Positions 46,166-57,400 of a stretch of 64,000 nt of DNA are shown piece by piece (positions within the stretch are counted from its first letter, which is position 1; each line of letters begins with the position of its first letter). Origin of the DNA: Xylaria sp. FL1777 (lineage: Eukaryota > Ascomycota > Sordariomycetes > Xylariales > Xylariaceae); contig MU400599.1 of the NCBI GenBank assembly GCA_022578965.1, positions 62,001 through 126,000 of the forward strand, given 5' to 3'. The notes beneath the pieces are model-generated. The model ran no database searches. It worked only from the letters and a program-made list of their open reading frames with translations, and had not been told where the DNA came from. The translations under genes were made by a program, and so were the position numbers.

Positions 46166-48223
46166 TTATACAATGCGCAGCACCGTCTCCTGTCTATGCA
46201 CCTTCATGAACTCGCCGTCCATGATCCCGAAGACGTAGACCTCGCCCACTAATCTATAAACCGCGTCCTTGCCATCGTTCCCCTCACTGCGTCGGAACGC
46301 GAAAGGCACCGTTGAGCCGTAGGGGATAGCGATTGTGTCTGAGACCGTTAGGTCCGCGGGCCCTAGGCCCACGTAGCCATTATGTGACCGAAACGGTCTC
46401 CGCCCTGTCATACGAGCCATAGCAGTGACATAGGGTATGCTTGGGGTGACTTGGGGAGGTTTTGATTCTTGCTCCGTCTCCTGCGCTATCGGAGCCTCTG
46501 CCGGGGCGTCATTGTCCTCAGCAGCTTCTGCAGGAAACAAAGCCTCGACGGTCTTTTTATACCCGTCGACCGTGACGGACGACGCCCTCGTGAACGCGCT
46601 AGACGTGGGGTTGGCTTCGACGTCGCCGACGGGAATCTTGGCTAGCGCGACCGCGGCCTGCTCTGCGAAGTAGGGCGAGTTGAGAGACGCTGTCGAATCC
46701 TCCCAGAATTGCCTGATCTCGGATAGATAGGTGCGCTGCCGATCTGTATGCCCCTGTTCGTCCGGCTGGTACGGCGTGCCAACTTCCTGCACCTTGTCGA
46801 CGGCAGCGGCTTTCAGCGAGATCTGGCTGGGCGTGCCAATATCAGCGCGATAATATCGGACGTCCGCAGGGCCACAGGCGTTGAAAGGTCGTTCCGAGGA
46901 GCCTAGAAAAGAGGGCGGCGATCTCACATTTTCCCAATCGATTGCCCACGACGCCAAGTCCTTGCCTGCGGTCTGGATGCCCTGCGCTAGCTGTAGGACT
47001 TTGGGATGTTTCTGGAGAAATGCTGCTGAGGTTTCGGCGTATACTTGGTGGACGTCCTTGTCGTAATCCACCGTGAGGCCTAGCTCTGTAATGTCCGTGG
47101 CCAGGCATACCTGAGCGTAAACTCTGTCCCGCGCATCGTTGATACGGAGAGAAAGCTGGTTTTCTGTGGGGACGGCATAGAAACTGCAAAGAAGCGTGAA
47201 TAGAGGGTGATCTGGTGATTTCAGCCAGGAATCAGCGTCCTTTCGATAGTCGTCGCGCCGGCCGAGAATGCGCAGTGCGGGCGACTGGGAGAGGTTGGAG
47301 ATCTCTTCACCACTTAGCACAACATTCTGCGTGTTTGGCGTCGCTACGCTTGTGGCAGACGCGAGCCACTTCGAATATGTTAGGTGGTTTATGATGTGAT
47401 CCAAGGCTCTGGCAGCCGAATAGAAGTGGTCGAGTGGCAAGCCATGTTCACCGCAGACGATGAGCCCCTTATGGGACAAGCAAAGCTCAACGAGGGACCA
47501 TAGGTCGGTCCAGTAGTCCCGTTCCATAAGAGCTTTGAGCGGCGCTCGAAGAGACTCTAGCTCTTGTTGCAACTCTAACGGTTCTTTATTTCCGGGGGCC
47601 GGCGGCGATGCAGCAGGGCCAGAGTTAGCGAATCTGGATGGAAGGATCTTCTGCACAAGCTGATGCCCCAATTGAGGAGTCCAATTCGCTACATACGCAC
47701 TGAGCGTAAGCTGTTCCTCAGCCAGCCGCCTCAGGACTTTCATAGCTTCGTCACTCCTGTCTGTCGCCGCACCCAAATATATGAATGTCTTTTCTGCAGT
47801 GGTAAAAATCTGCGCCAACTGAGAGATCTGTACAGACCTCTCCCTCTCATTCTCATCTGCATAGTTTATGCAGAGCGCGTCGATCCAGACAACGACTGGC
47901 TCGGCTTCCTTCTGGAGATGATGGAGGACCTCGAATAAGCCCGTAGAGGCGGGTACGGAGGCACCATTCACGAGTAACGACTTGGTCTCATCCACTGCAT
48001 CTGTAGGTTGCCAGCGATGTGAGACGACAGTGAATTGCGGGTGGTCCTTCAATTCCGCCAGTCTCAAGAAACAATGAATCGTATCCAGCGGCGCTTCTGG
48101 CCTTGATGCGGCGTATTGTCGCGGCTGGATGGTGAGCAGACGAACACGGCCATTCCTCTCCTTCAGCCTTGTCTGGAGGTAGAGATGCTGTCTCCAGGCT
48201 ACGTCGGAGCTCGCTTCGACCAT
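46166..48223 (-). CDS. HET-domain (heterokaryon incompatibility) protein
   Basis: Predicted effector or regulator of non-self recognition; the HET domain is known in vegetative-incompatibility proteins that can trigger cell death. A single exon gives 685 aa from ATG 48223. The HET domain covers about residues 50-240: FTVVSHRWQP, then VVVWIDALCINYADENERERSVQISQL, then AEKTFIYLG. These are the three conserved HET blocks. The long middle part is helical and variable. The C-terminal end has the frequent HET-protein module GRRPFRSHNGYVGLGP, TIAIPYGSTVPFAFRR and LVGEVYVFGIMDGE, possibly a beta-sheet domain. No NACHT or WD repeats are fused. Partner genes are not evident nearby. The allelic specificity cannot be told. 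Confidence 0.92.
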   Translation of the reverse strand: MVEASSDVAWRQHLYLQTRLKERNGRVRLLTIQPRQYAASRPEAPLDTIHCFLRLAELKDHPQFTVVSHRWQPTDAVDETKSLLVNGASVPASTGLFEVLHHLQKEAEPVVVWIDALCINYADENERERSVQISQLAQIFTTAEKTFIYLGAATDRSDEAMKVLRRLAEEQLTLSAYVANWTPQLGHQLVQKILPSRFANSGPAASPPAPGNKEPLELQQELESLRAPLKALMERDYWTDLWSLVELCLSHKGLIVCGEHGLPLDHFYSAARALDHIINHLTYSKWLASATSVATPNTQNVVLSGEEISNLSQSPALRILGRRDDYRKDADSWLKSPDHPLFTLLCSFYAVPTENQLSLRINDARDRVYAQVCLATDITELGLTVDYDKDVHQVYAETSAAFLQKHPKVLQLAQGIQTAGKDLASWAIDWENVRSPPSFLGSSERPFNACGPADVRYYRADIGTPSQISLKAAAVDKVQEVGTPYQPDEQGHTDRQRTYLSEIRQFWEDSTASLNSPYFAEQAAVALAKIPVGDVEANPTSSAFTRASSVTVDGYKKTVEALFPAEAAEDNDAPAEAPIAQETEQESKPPQVTPSIPYVTAMARMTGRRPFRSHNGYVGLGPADLTVSDTIAIPYGSTVPFAFRRSEGNDGKDAVYRLVGEVYVFGIMDGEFMKVHRQETVLRIV

Positions 48224-49425
48224 TTTCGTGGTATATATAATAACTGCGCTCTAGTTCGACTTCTCTGGTCCAAATAAATACGAGCAGCAGTAGGTATATG
48301 TCGCAAACAAGTAATACGTATCTTTATTGTCGCGAGTCTGACCAGGATACTCTTTTATAGGAGAATGGCCTGGCCACTGTGTCCAGCCAGGCTGTCGATT
48401 TTCATGGAACTCTGCCTGGGAGGAAGAGAGAGCGAGGGTGTAAGCTGCATAAAGATCGACAAGAAACTAAATCTAGTCGATATTCGGGAACGATATGCCT
48501 ATAACGAGCATGTTTTGTAGTTCGTGCTCCACCCGCCTAAATCTAAAAGGCTATGTGTCCTCGAGTGTCTTACCAACATCGCCCCATCCTTCTGTGCAAC
48601 TCGCTGCCAAAGGACAGCATGACGCGGTGATCCAAGAGAAACTATACGCTTTCTATAATTAAATTGCGTACCTGTTCTGGTGTAGAGACCATATTCAGCT
48701 AAACCCCCTACTGTTTGGTGGGGGACTCTCACTAACACCCTGGTCATACCCCCTGTTATAACCCAGTTAAGCCCCCGGGCCAAATCCTAGTTCATGTTAT
48801 GTATACTAACTAGTACTAGTGTAGGTATCTAGCGTAGGTACCTACCTACATATGTATGCATGCAGGTATTGAGCTTGAACATTCAAGTAATTCTTCAAGG
48901 GCTGCGTCGGTTTAGAAACTTTTCTCTAATCTCTATTCAGACCAGTCGCATTATTCATGAATGAGGACACTGGCATTTTATTAGCATACTCATATATTTT
49001 TGCTCATAAGTATTATTGTACCGGTAGATATAATTAAATGAGAAACATGCAGTGCCCTTGGCAATTCACTCAGCCACACCTGTATACGCTGCCTTCTATG
49101 CAGGTAGTACATTACACGTGTAGTATGACTACAGAGGTATCTCGGCCATCAAGCAGTATTCATTCCAAGCATAGCGTTCCGTGCACAATATTTACAAAAT
49201 GAAAAAACTCTCGGCATAGGGGGGACCGTATTAGAAATTATGAACTCTATAGCTAATGTAATTATAAAGAAGGGGTGCCGCTTTACAAGCGTGCCAGCTG
49301 GTGCTCGAAATGCTGCATGTATATGTAGAGTATCCGAGCTGAATATCCACAATTATCAGAATCGTGCCGGTCTCTAAAAAGTCACTGCGAGAGCTGTTGG
49401 ACTAGCGACAGTGTTCCCGAACATA
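48224..49425. other. Intergenic 1.2 kb
   Basis: Promoter of the HET gene and 3' flank of the 2EXR gene. TAGGTA/GGTACC words occur at 48815-48865. A 94-codon minus-strand ORF (48499-48783) is noted in the findings but not called a gene. Confidence 0.5.
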
Positions 49426-51267
49426 TTACCATCCATTCTCTTCATCATCTTCCGCAGCTGACTCTGGAAATTCAGCATCAGACAGTCGCCGTTCCTCGTC
49501 ATCCTCGTACTCTTGTTCCTCGTCCCATGTTTCGGCTGAGTTGGAGGACTCGCCTTCAGGGGAGACAGGGACATCAGAGCGGAATTGGCGCAGCCTTGCT
49601 AGAAGAGACACTGGCTTTGAGGCTGGTCTCTCCTCTTCATCCTCGTCATCTTCGTCTTCATTTTCATCCGGCCTATAGCCGGGTGGTTTATGTCCTTCAT
49701 TGGGATTGTCTCCCTCCTCATCATCTTCGCTGTCTGAGGGGACGATACGTGCGCGTTTCTTTAATCGGGAGGGTCCTTGCGCCTCATATCCAGCGCCATT
49801 CTCACTCCTATCTTCGTCACCCTCGCTATCCGAGAGAACGACACGCGAACGTTTCTTGACGCGCGAATGACTTGGAGCCGTAGATCCTTCACCGCCATTT
49901 CCACCATCTTCTCCATCGTCCGAAGACACAATATAACGCTTGTGTCGACCGGTCTGCGTTGTGGGGCGTGGCTGCTCTTGAGGGGATTGCGCGTCTGATA
50001 GATTATGGTCGCCTGATTCGAGGTCATGGTTGAGAATGGTGGCGTTCGGTAAGTTGCCAGTGCCCTCATCATCGCTAGGCTCTTGTTGAAGAGGTGAAAA
50101 TCCAATGAACACATCTAGACCTTGGTCAAGTTGGACATCACCCTCGTATCCATTCTCATCAGATAGATCTTCAGAATTACCAACCTCTTCTTCACTTTCC
50201 TCCGAAGTGCTAGTAACAACGAAATCGTCCGCTACATAATCATCTAGTTCAGAATCGTCAAAATATTCCTCCTCTGACGAATCTGACGATTCAACAGGCG
50301 ATGTAGATCCAGCCTCCCGACGAAGATTTCTTTCGCGGCGGCGTCTCACCCTATTAATTATTGAGACGGCGCTGTCCGATATGAACTGTGCCATCGGCCA
50401 TATGGGGATAGAGCCAGCTGTGGGCATATATGGGAATTGCAGCATATAGTCCTTGCCGACGCGTTCGGCAAAGTTCGCATGAAGTTTCGTATCCGGCCAA
50501 CAATATAGTATCTCGAGCGGCGTGACGTCCGGCAAATTGATGTAGAACTGTTTAGAAGTTTCACCCACGGACCAGTCAAGGTCGCGGTGTCTGAGCATGT
50601 CTGCCTCAAAGCAAAAGAATACGGCCTCGACGCTTTTGCACTTTTGTGGAAGAGTGGTTAGGTCAGGACGTACATCAGGGTCATCAGAGGGGTCGTCGAA
50701 ACGTTCATATTCAAAGGCGAGATATTTGATTTTGTCGCACCAGCGCCCTATGACACCGATATCGGGCAGTCGATGAGCCCTGTGAAGAAGGATGATGTCC
50801 TTAGAACTATTGAAGCGAACCTCACCAAACCCAAGTCGTATTTGAATGGCATCCGGATAGTGCTGCAATGCTATGCAACGTGATTCCCTGGTGGCGGCAA
50901 GAAGCGTCCTCGCTGGAGCGGTCTGTTGTGACAATATGGCAGATTCCCACAAGTCTACGGGGTCTATAACGACATGAAAGTCCAAGACTCTCCCTTGAGA
51001 TTTTAAGTGCGGGTCAACAGCTTCCCAGATCATTGCACGGAGTTCCGGTGGTAAGCGGGAGAACTGTGGAAAGGAGAAGTGTTCGCCATCATCGGCATGG
51101 CGATCATACTCGTCCTCCTCGTCCTCATCAAATCCATCAGATTCGTCCGCCTCCAAATCAAAGAACTCGTCACCTTGGTCGGTTTCAGACTCGTGGGAGT
51201 CTTGCTCGCTTGGGATATCAGAGCCATCCGAAGGCATGTCATCCTCACGGTCAGATTGGTCGGACAT
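49426..51267 (-). CDS. 2EXR-domain protein with acidic, SIM-like C-terminus
   Basis: Function not established; 2EXR proteins are a large fungal family often linked to F-box-like contexts. A single exon gives 613 aa. Residues 1 to about 65 are very acidic. The 2EXR core starts at about 66: FPQFSRLPPELRAMIWEAV, then ILSQQTAPARTLLAATRESRCIALQHYP and GFGEVRFNSSKDIILL, with variable folds to about residue 320. A basic RRRRERNLRRE patch follows, then a disordered acidic/Ser tail. In this tail are short hydrophobic V/I cores followed by Ser and acids: FVVTSTSEESEEE, YIVSSDDGED, RVVLSDSEGDED and RIVPSDSEDDEE (about residues 345, 440, 470 and 502). They fit SUMO-interaction motifs. Three also sit next to K/R-rich segments (KKRSR, KKRAR). 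Confidence 0.85.
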   Translation of the reverse strand: MSDQSDREDDMPSDGSDIPSEQDSHESETDQGDEFFDLEADESDGFDEDEEDEYDRHADDGEHFSFPQFSRLPPELRAMIWEAVDPHLKSQGRVLDFHVVIDPVDLWESAILSQQTAPARTLLAATRESRCIALQHYPDAIQIRLGFGEVRFNSSKDIILLHRAHRLPDIGVIGRWCDKIKYLAFEYERFDDPSDDPDVRPDLTTLPQKCKSVEAVFFCFEADMLRHRDLDWSVGETSKQFYINLPDVTPLEILYCWPDTKLHANFAERVGKDYMLQFPYMPTAGSIPIWPMAQFISDSAVSIINRVRRRRERNLRREAGSTSPVESSDSSEEEYFDDSELDDYVADDFVVTSTSEESEEEVGNSEDLSDENGYEGDVQLDQGLDVFIGFSPLQQEPSDDEGTGNLPNATILNHDLESGDHNLSDAQSPQEQPRPTTQTGRHKRYIVSSDDGEDGGNGGEGSTAPSHSRVKKRSRVVLSDSEGDEDRSENGAGYEAQGPSRLKKRARIVPSDSEDDEEGDNPNEGHKPPGYRPDENEDEDDEDEEERPASKPVSLLARLRQFRSDVPVSPEGESSNSAETWDEEQEYEDDEERRLSDAEFPESAAEDDEENGW

Positions 51268-51969
51268 GGTAAGAAATGCGAGGAGACAAAGCTATCTAGG
51301 GAGATTAAGATTGAGATTGAGAAAAAATTTAGCCTCGACTGTCTAAATGGAGAATGCACATGAGATGATTTCTGTCAAGATTGCCGAGATGAGAGATGAA
51401 AAAGAAGGGCTCTCAGGTGCGCGACAAACGCGGATGAAGGAAATAAGTTAACACGACCCCAAAGGGATGAGATGAGATGCTGCAGCCAAAAAGGTTAAAC
51501 TGTGGCTTAGTGGAATATCCCAGCATACGCATTAAGGTACCTTAGGAACCTGAGTAGGTACGTGTAACTGTAGGCTACAGGTACCCATACTTGAACTTTA
51601 TAGGTAGCTTAGTAGCCATTTGGCGTAGAAGTAACAACCGCACTACGACCTGCACATACCTACCAATGCACCTACCTAACTTAGCATTCAGCATGTGCGT
51701 AACCAGCCATCTTTCCAGCTGACTTCAAGTACCTACTCAACCTTTACTCTTTGATTGGCTGTATTTTCTGATTTCAATTACTTATTTTACTTAGTTTCAG
51801 CCATGTGTTCTAACCTTGATGTTGACATATAACATACAATCAATGAGTAGGAATCAAAAGCTTGCCACTTCTATTTCATTTTGTGATATATCACCAGTAG
51901 GCATATCATAGGTAGAGTAGCGCTCATTTTGCGAATACGGTATTCAACTCAGGATCGACGACATCCAAA
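51268..51969. other. Divergent region between 2EXR and hydrolase genes
   Basis: 702 bp. TAGGTACC-like words recur between 51535 and 51690. No gene is supported. Confidence 0.5.
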
Positions 51970-52728
51970 ATGGCCAGCGATACCACATACACAGTTAAAC
52001 CCAAAGCTGCGCACACGCAAACGGTAATCTTTCTGCATGGCCGTGACAGCAACTGCAGGGAGTTTGCCGACGAGCTCTTTGAGAGTGAGGCCTCCGAGCC
52101 AGCTAACCAGCCGCGAACGCTGCCAGACCTTTTCCCGGGCATCAGATGGGTATTTCCCAGCGCCCCGACACTGCAGTCCGAACGCTTTGACACAACCTTG
52201 TCGCAGTGGTTCGACATGTGGTCCGTAGAAAACCCGGTAGAACGCCCGGAGCTACAATATCCTGGACTGCATCGGAGCGTCGAACAAATTCTCGGGGTCA
52301 TCGAAGAAGAAGAGATGTTAGTGCCACAAGAAAGAATCTTTCTTGCTGGGATTAGTCAAGGCTTCGCGACCGCCATAGCGGTCTTTTTTGCTGTTGCGCC
52401 AAAGAGGTTCGCCGGTTTGGTAGGATTGTGCAGCTGGATGCCAGCCGCATTACGCGCGGAGGATTTCCAGAGCTTCGAAGACACATCGGATGGTAAATCA
52501 AGCCGCAGCACACCTGTTTTCCTCGGTCACTCCATAGACGACGAGGTCGTGCCAATCAAAAACGGCAGAGACCTCAGGGATACCCTTCAGTCACGGCGGC
52601 TCCAAGTCGAGTGGAGGGAATATGAAGATGGCGGGCATTGGGTCAATGAACCTCAGGGCGTAGATGATATTGCTCGCTTCATAAACAGTCACATGCTTGA
52701 TAAGTCCTCAGAGCGGCCTGAAGGATAA
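51970..52728 (+). CDS. Acyl-protein thioesterase / carboxylesterase-like hydrolase
   Basis: Alpha/beta-hydrolase of the phospholipase/carboxylesterase family; relatives remove S-acyl groups from proteins or hydrolyse lysophospholipids. A single exon gives 252 aa. The oxyanion-side motif is VIFLHGRDSNC (about residues 18-28). The nucleophile elbow is GISQG with Ser129; the canonical protein has GFSQG. The acid is in HSIDDEVVP and the His in GGHWVN. All triad residues are present. Compared with APT1, WFDMWSVENP is unusual and shared by a fungal sub-branch. No signal peptide is seen, so it is probably cytosolic. Substrate is not known. Confidence 0.9.
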   Translation: MASDTTYTVKPKAAHTQTVIFLHGRDSNCREFADELFESEASEPANQPRTLPDLFPGIRWVFPSAPTLQSERFDTTLSQWFDMWSVENPVERPELQYPGLHRSVEQILGVIEEEEMLVPQERIFLAGISQGFATAIAVFFAVAPKRFAGLVGLCSWMPAALRAEDFQSFEDTSDGKSSRSTPVFLGHSIDDEVVPIKNGRDLRDTLQSRRLQVEWREYEDGGHWVNEPQGVDDIARFINSHMLDKSSERPEG

Positions 52729-53522
52729 ATTGAGAGTGTAGAGTCGTTCCACTCAATGAATACTAAGTAAATATCTTGCTGGTGATTGCTCGACATGTGT
52801 GATTCTAGCCTCACGTAGAGTCGCGCCCTGTCAGGTTCACAGCCAGCAATTGAACTGAGCGTTGTGCAAATGTGGCGTCGACGTTCTTGTGAAGATCCTC
52901 CCTCATGCTTCTTAAGTTGCAAGTGGCCACGAAGGGATTATCTAATCAAAACGCGACATGTTTCTCAATGTCCCCGTAAATTAATCCTCAATATCCTTAT
53001 GGCCTTTGCTGATTGGTGCCTTTAAAAGCACCCCGTCGGGTGAATTGCTTAGATCTATATTAAATTAAGCATTGCGACTAGCCATAGCTTTTTCCCTCCG
53101 ATCCAAGCTATTTTCCGACCGCTCTGAATATCGTCATGAATAATATTGGTAAGCTCTGGAATTCCATTGTGCTATATAAAAACACCGCTCAATTAATATG
53201 GCATAGCTCAAGTTGACGGCTGTGTGAGCGATGAAATTCAATGATCATTTCTATTTCTCCGGAACAAAGATGCAACTAGGATAGAGGGTTCTATTTTCAG
53301 ATCCCAAAACCTCCAGTCTTGGAGGCTTCCATACTAACACTTCAACATTTATATGCAAAGCTCTGTCGCGCCTGCTTAGCCTCCAGAAGGTCCTCCTCTA
53401 CTTTCTCAAACCCTTACTCTAGGATTTGAAAGAAGAGCGAGGTATTTAGCTTGAGGGCTTGTTATCTATGACCAAGACAACGTCATCCGTCGCTCTCCTG
53501 CTTTCATCACACCCTCTGCGCA
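52729..53522. other. Intergenic 0.8 kb between convergent genes
   Basis: 3' flanks of the hydrolase (plus) and the unknown two-exon gene (minus). Featureless apart from AT-rich patches. Confidence 0.5.
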
Positions 53523-54453
53523 TCAACCACGCTTTCCCACATCTTGATTTCGGGGCGATTTCTCATGATTCGAGCCCTTGCTATTATGCGACCGAGGCGG
53601 CGAGCCTGCAGAGTCCTTGGCCAGCTCTCTCTGCTTCGCCTCTCTAACGGTGTAGCAGCGCAAGACACTGAGGTAGAAACAGACCTTGCCGGCGAAGTTC
53701 CATTGCCAAGCAATCCACTTCTCCTGGCCCGAGCATAGACGGCACTGCTCGGCGAGCAGCACGAAGCGCATCAGGTGGTCGGCCAGATCCCAGTCCTTCT
53801 TGTACACCCTAGCCTCGGCCCATCGTCCCGCGTCTACGTCCCCTTGCTTCACGGCCTGTAGGTCGAAGAACAGGTCCTCGGCTGCCCAGTACGCCTTCTC
53901 CCTGACAGGATCTCCGTAGTAGTGGCGCGCGAACTCGCATCCGAGATCCATCATGTCCGGCGAGCTGATGTACTCTTTCAGTGCAGTCTGGTCGAGTTTG
54001 AACTGTTGTGCCACCTGGTTCTGTGATTGTTCAAGCTCGTTCCACACTAATAAGAGGGATGTTTTGTTAGCATGTGGGCAGGCTGCATACAATGACGATT
54101 GCTCGCGTGTCAAGCCATAATTTGCGATAGATCATATTTACAGGTAAGCTAAGGCGGGAGCAGCAATGTGTTTCAGTTGCAAACGACGCATCGGATGAGA
54201 TCATTAAGTCTCCAGATGTATACTTACAGACGCCCTCAGTAGTCTCGTCCCAGTCTTTCTTCAAGGTCTTGGGTCGCCAACGAGACCCGATCGAACCCTT
54301 TCCACTTTTCTGTGAACCAGTAGAATCGTGCCGCTGGGTGAGGAGGTCGGGTACATCTCCTCCATGGTGAGAAGCATTATCGGCGGGCCGGAGATCATCA
54401 ATCAACGTAGCGAATTCCGCGACGGTCTTCTCGGCGTCACGAAGATCTTCCAT
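53523..54453 (-). CDS. Unknown fungal protein, two exons
   Basis: No family recognised. Exons 54453-54228 and 54046-53523 join in frame over a 181-bp intron (donor GTAAGT, acceptor TTAG) to give 249 aa. The N-terminal part (MEDLRDAEKTVAEFATLIDD) is helical and acidic, then Ser/Gly-rich. After the intron is a folded region with many aromatics: YISSPDMMDLGCEFARHYYGD, REKAYWAAEDLFFDLQAVKQG, KKDWDLADHLMRFVLLAEQC and WIAWQWNFAGKVCFYL. The C-terminus is a basic Lys/Ser-rich tail. The coding-like composition, good splice sites and a clean stop support a real gene; its role is unknown. Confidence 0.7.
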
Positions 54454-57400
54454 TCTATCTTAGGTGTTATGCATTCATAAGAGGAGAAGTAATCGGCTTG
54501 GGAGTTCAAATTGGCGTTGCTGTGAAGTATTTGGGTCGCGGGTATGAGAGAATGACATGTGGTGGGAAAACAATGCACTACAGGTAACGGTGCCGGCTCT
54601 GTGGAAAGTATGTGTGTGTAGTTCCTGTGGTTAGTGTAGTTTGGGTGAGTCTGGTTTGTAGTTTGTACTCAATATCAGTATTAAAGACCATAGCGGGCAT
54701 CTAAGGTGTCAAAAAGTGAAGTAAACGTGTGGCATTGTGTGTGACTGTACTACGTGACTTTGATGTGTGGATTGTTCGAAGTGACAAGTATTATCCGTTT
54801 GCAATGTAGTACACTTGGAAATACATAGACCGAGTCTGCCGCCTTCTGGAAACCTGCGTCACCTCGCCTCTGCAATTCCTTCTGGTTCTTTCCCACATTA
54901 GCTAAGGTACAATGGAAGTACAATGGAGGCTGCCTACACATGTAGATACTTTCTGATACTTTCTGGCGCTCACATCATCGCCGTTAGACCGCCATCCGTG
55001 GTCGATGTTAAGCATAGGCTATCTGCCCCTAGTGCCTGCAATAAGGTGTGTTATCGCCCGTTTGCCCAGGTATTCTTCATGCAGCACTACTGGGTACCTG
55101 CACCTCCCAAATGCATGGCTCTGTAATTCGTTTAGTCTAACAGCAGTTCTATCTATAGAATGCAAGAGGGTCTCGGTAATCCGCAAGAGACCATCGGATG
55201 AGTTCGCTTGTTGCCGGCTTCCGGATAGTTTGGTGTCCGATTAGCATGTTGCACCAACTCCGAAATCGCGACAGTTTGTCGTCCCGAACGAAATACTTGT
55301 GCTCAGACAAGACATCACACATGGCCAGCCGGTACGTCCAACGTGCTAGTGAAGTAGAGACAATGATCTACATAGGTATGTAAACTAACATCATGCCACA
55401 CCCAATCTGTCGGTACTCAGTCCGTACGATTGGACCGTAAATATTTTGACAGCCCACCTCCGATGCACATGCGGTTGACTCATCTAGGGGAAACGATGCC
55501 GGTCAACTGTAGAAATATTCGATAGCAAAAAAGGGACAATAGGCCAAAGAAATGTGCTAACATTTTGTCATTATTACTTAGTTTAAGGGCCTTGTAGCCT
55601 CCAGCGATAACTGCTTTACAACAACTTATTTTTATCTTTATATAGTTATTCAAAGGTATTATATTAACTATCCTGCCTAGGTAATTATTATAGCATTGAG
55701 AGCTGATGCGGCTCAATTTAATTCAATAACGAAAAAAACTCATGCTTGCTCAGTGATGGTCATACTTTTCATGATTCCGCTATTAAATATTTTCATTGAA
55801 AAGGAAGAACGTTTGGTATATGCTAGTAGAGCTTGCACTGCTAGTTGATATACAGCTCGGGCTAAGACCTGTGTGGCATCTGGCCCCGGACATCCAGATT
55901 AAGCTCCGTATAGCTCCGTGACATCAATGAAGTAGTTTCTGATTACAATACAATCCAAGATCGATGAACAATCAAAGAGTGATAATCTGAAAACGAAATC
56001 GGTAGATACATCTAATTTCGAGAATAAGGAAGGCTTGTACCCAGCACATCAGAAGAGACCTAGATATGATTTGGCATGAGACAGACAGCCCGGGAACTCC
56101 TAGATCACAGGCAATACTTAGTCTCGAAATTTTGATGGAATATCCTGACACCATTCTTAAAAAATTTTGAAGCATCGATGATAAAGTCTCTACCAAAAAT
56201 CCTCAGCTGTCTTTATATATTATTGGCATTTTCATTTCGATCTTATTAGCGTCAGTCGTTCGATTATGCTCGAGTTAGCATGATGACGGATGTGTCCTCA
56301 GCATAAATCAATACCTTTCTAGGTAGCAACACTTCACGTGAATAAACCGCTGAACTGAGTCACAAGAGGCAAATGTAAATCTAATTCCGGACCCAGAGGT
56401 CCTAGTCCTGGAAGCTTTGATACCAACGGCTCAATATTTTCATTTTTCCATGATCAAAAGTATGTATTACCCTTACTTCTTAAATTGTACTGTTTTAGTC
56501 AGCGAGCTACTTTGAAGAGTGAAGTTAGGAAAATGAGTTCCCGTCATTCACCATGAGCTGCATTACGCATTACTTTCAGTTGCAAAAGACGCTTTTAATC
56601 TTTTATGGGCACAGCTCCCGTTGTTGCAGATGAGACTGGAGCATTAAATTAGCCCTCATTCACCTAGAAGATGTGAGCAATCATGAAATAAGATGAGAAC
56701 CTGTATCTAATGGTAGGTAGGAGCAATTGCTGGCGGTTTGCAGTCCATGGTAAATATAGTATCGAGAGTCCTAGAACCCAATACAGTAGCTACGACTAAT
56801 CTAGATTACGGTTATCAAGCTCATGACCACACCATGGGCTCATGGGAAAACTTCACGGGCGTATTACTAAGCAATGCATAGATATCTAGCACAAGTATGA
56901 TTACGGAAACTTCGCGATGAGACAGGAGGATTGGTGTTCTTTCGCCTCCTTCGTGGAACTAGCACAGAGACTACCTCCGAAATCGCAACTCAACTATGTC
57001 ACAGACGGAACATTTGCTATAGTTAAACAATCTTCAGTATATGACTAGCGTGCTTGTGTTTAAAAGGGAATAAAAACGAAGCACGAGGCGATCGGTGCCT
57101 ACGAAGCTTCTCATGGAAAAGGATAATGGACTGACTGAGAGAACGGGGGAGAAGAGTGGTGTCTGCAACACTATTTCATTGGTTTCGGCCATGATATTGC
57201 CTGAATACCTCGTTTTGGGGCATGACGAAAGGACCAAGAGCTTAAACTTAGACATACAAGCACCTAAACATTACTCTAATTGCCAATATCTAGGGTTTGT
57301 GTTGTGATACTGCTGATGTTACAGTCTCGCCTTTCCGAAACTACATGTAAGGATGGGCCCTGTACTTGATGTAGGTAAGGTAGGTAGGTATGCGTAGGTA

